Source: JAZDLO01 sp043801935
GTDB taxonomy: Bacteria; Actinomycetota; Thermoleophilia; RBG-16-64-13
Assembly (NCBI GenBank): GCA_043801935.1
Contig: JAZDLO010000233.1
Coordinates: 1-12,644 of the forward strand
Direction: 5' to 3'
Length of the DNA: 12,644 nucleotides
Part shown: positions 12,501 to 12,644 of the stretch, piece by piece
Layout: the number at the start of each line of letters is the position of its first letter
Numbering within the stretch: the first letter of the stretch is position 1
Position numbers and translations under genes: made by a program
The notes under the pieces: generated by a model
What the model was told of the DNA's origin: nothing
Databases searched by the model: none
What the model saw: only the letters and a program-made list of their open reading frames with translations

Positions 12501-12644
12501 ATGCATCAGCTCGTAGAAGCCATGGCCAACATGAAGGAGAAAGAAGCTCTTTCGCTCGTCGATGAGATGCTGGAGAAGGGCGAGGACCCCAACCAGATCC
12601 TGGACCTCACCTCCCAGGCCATGCAGGTAGTGGGGGAACGCTAC
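12501..12644 (+). CDS. Second corrinoid methyl-carrier protein, N-terminal part (cut by window end)
   Basis: Only 48 residues are inside the window (MHQLVEAMANMKEKEALSLV onwards, ending QVVGERY). They match the helical cap of MtaC/MtbC/MttC-type corrinoid proteins and line up with residues 13-53 of the corrinoid protein at 10423-11085 (KEALSLVDEML versus KEAVKSVKDAL; QAMQVVGERY versus EGMQRVGVRY). The start is set by AAGGAGA with a 5-nt spacing. The cobalamin-binding half is off the right edge. It diverges from the regulator, and its methyltransferase partner may lie further right. Confidence 0.82.
   Translation, partial: MHQLVEAMANMKEKEALSLVDEMLEKGEDPNQILDLTSQAMQVVGERY

Overview
The window is GC-rich bacterial DNA from what looks like a deep-branching, probably anaerobic actinobacterial lineage. 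Three things suggest this: high GC with several GTG starts, a threonine-rich linker behind the lipobox of the solute-binding protein (common in Actinomycetota), and an S-layer-homology multiheme cytochrome next to corrinoid methyl-transfer proteins. The taxonomic placement is an inference from gene content, not from a marker gene.

Left part (1-1560, + strand): a non-coding leader with a near-consensus sigma70 promoter (249-277) and a 5'UTR hairpin drives a secreted hexaheme c-type cytochrome that carries one N-terminal SLH domain. It ends at a textbook intrinsic terminator (1523-1556). A second, 17-bp perfect inverted repeat (1607-1664) lies between it and the convergent gene.

Middle part (1696-5243): on the - strand are a class III PLP aminotransferase (3389-4711) and, downstream of it, a CoA-acylating (methyl)malonate-semialdehyde dehydrogenase (1696-3225). 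Together they would turn a beta-amino acid (beta-alanine or 3-aminoisobutyrate) into acetyl-CoA or propionyl-CoA. A small DUF4242-like ferredoxin-fold protein is transcribed divergently (4986-5243).

Right-middle part (5319-10201, - strand): a complete, tightly packed branched-chain amino acid type (HAAT) ABC importer in the order substrate-binding lipoprotein, LivG, LivF, LivH, LivM. Stop/start overlaps are 4 nt at two junctions and the gap is 3 nt at a third.

Right part (10423-12644): a corrinoid (B12-binding) methyl-carrier protein precedes the importer and has its own near-perfect promoter (11141-11169). A GntR/UTRA regulator is upstream of it. Diverging from the regulator, after a 424-bp non-coding stretch, is the start of a second corrinoid protein cut by the window end. 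The non-coding stretch holds an AT-rich operator/promoter island, an attenuator-like hairpin, a short peptide decayed from or resembling a dihydrolipoamide dehydrogenase C-terminus, and an 18-codon upstream ORF.

Taken together, the locus reads as a regulated catabolic island. A GntR regulator senses a ligand, a HAAT importer brings in an amino-acid-like compound, corrinoid proteins carry methyl groups from it (the methyltransferase itself is not in the window), and the aminotransferase plus semialdehyde dehydrogenase may process the demethylated skeleton. The SLH cytochrome is a possible extracellular electron outlet. The idea that the substrate is an N-methylated beta-amino acid is a hypothesis built from this co-location.
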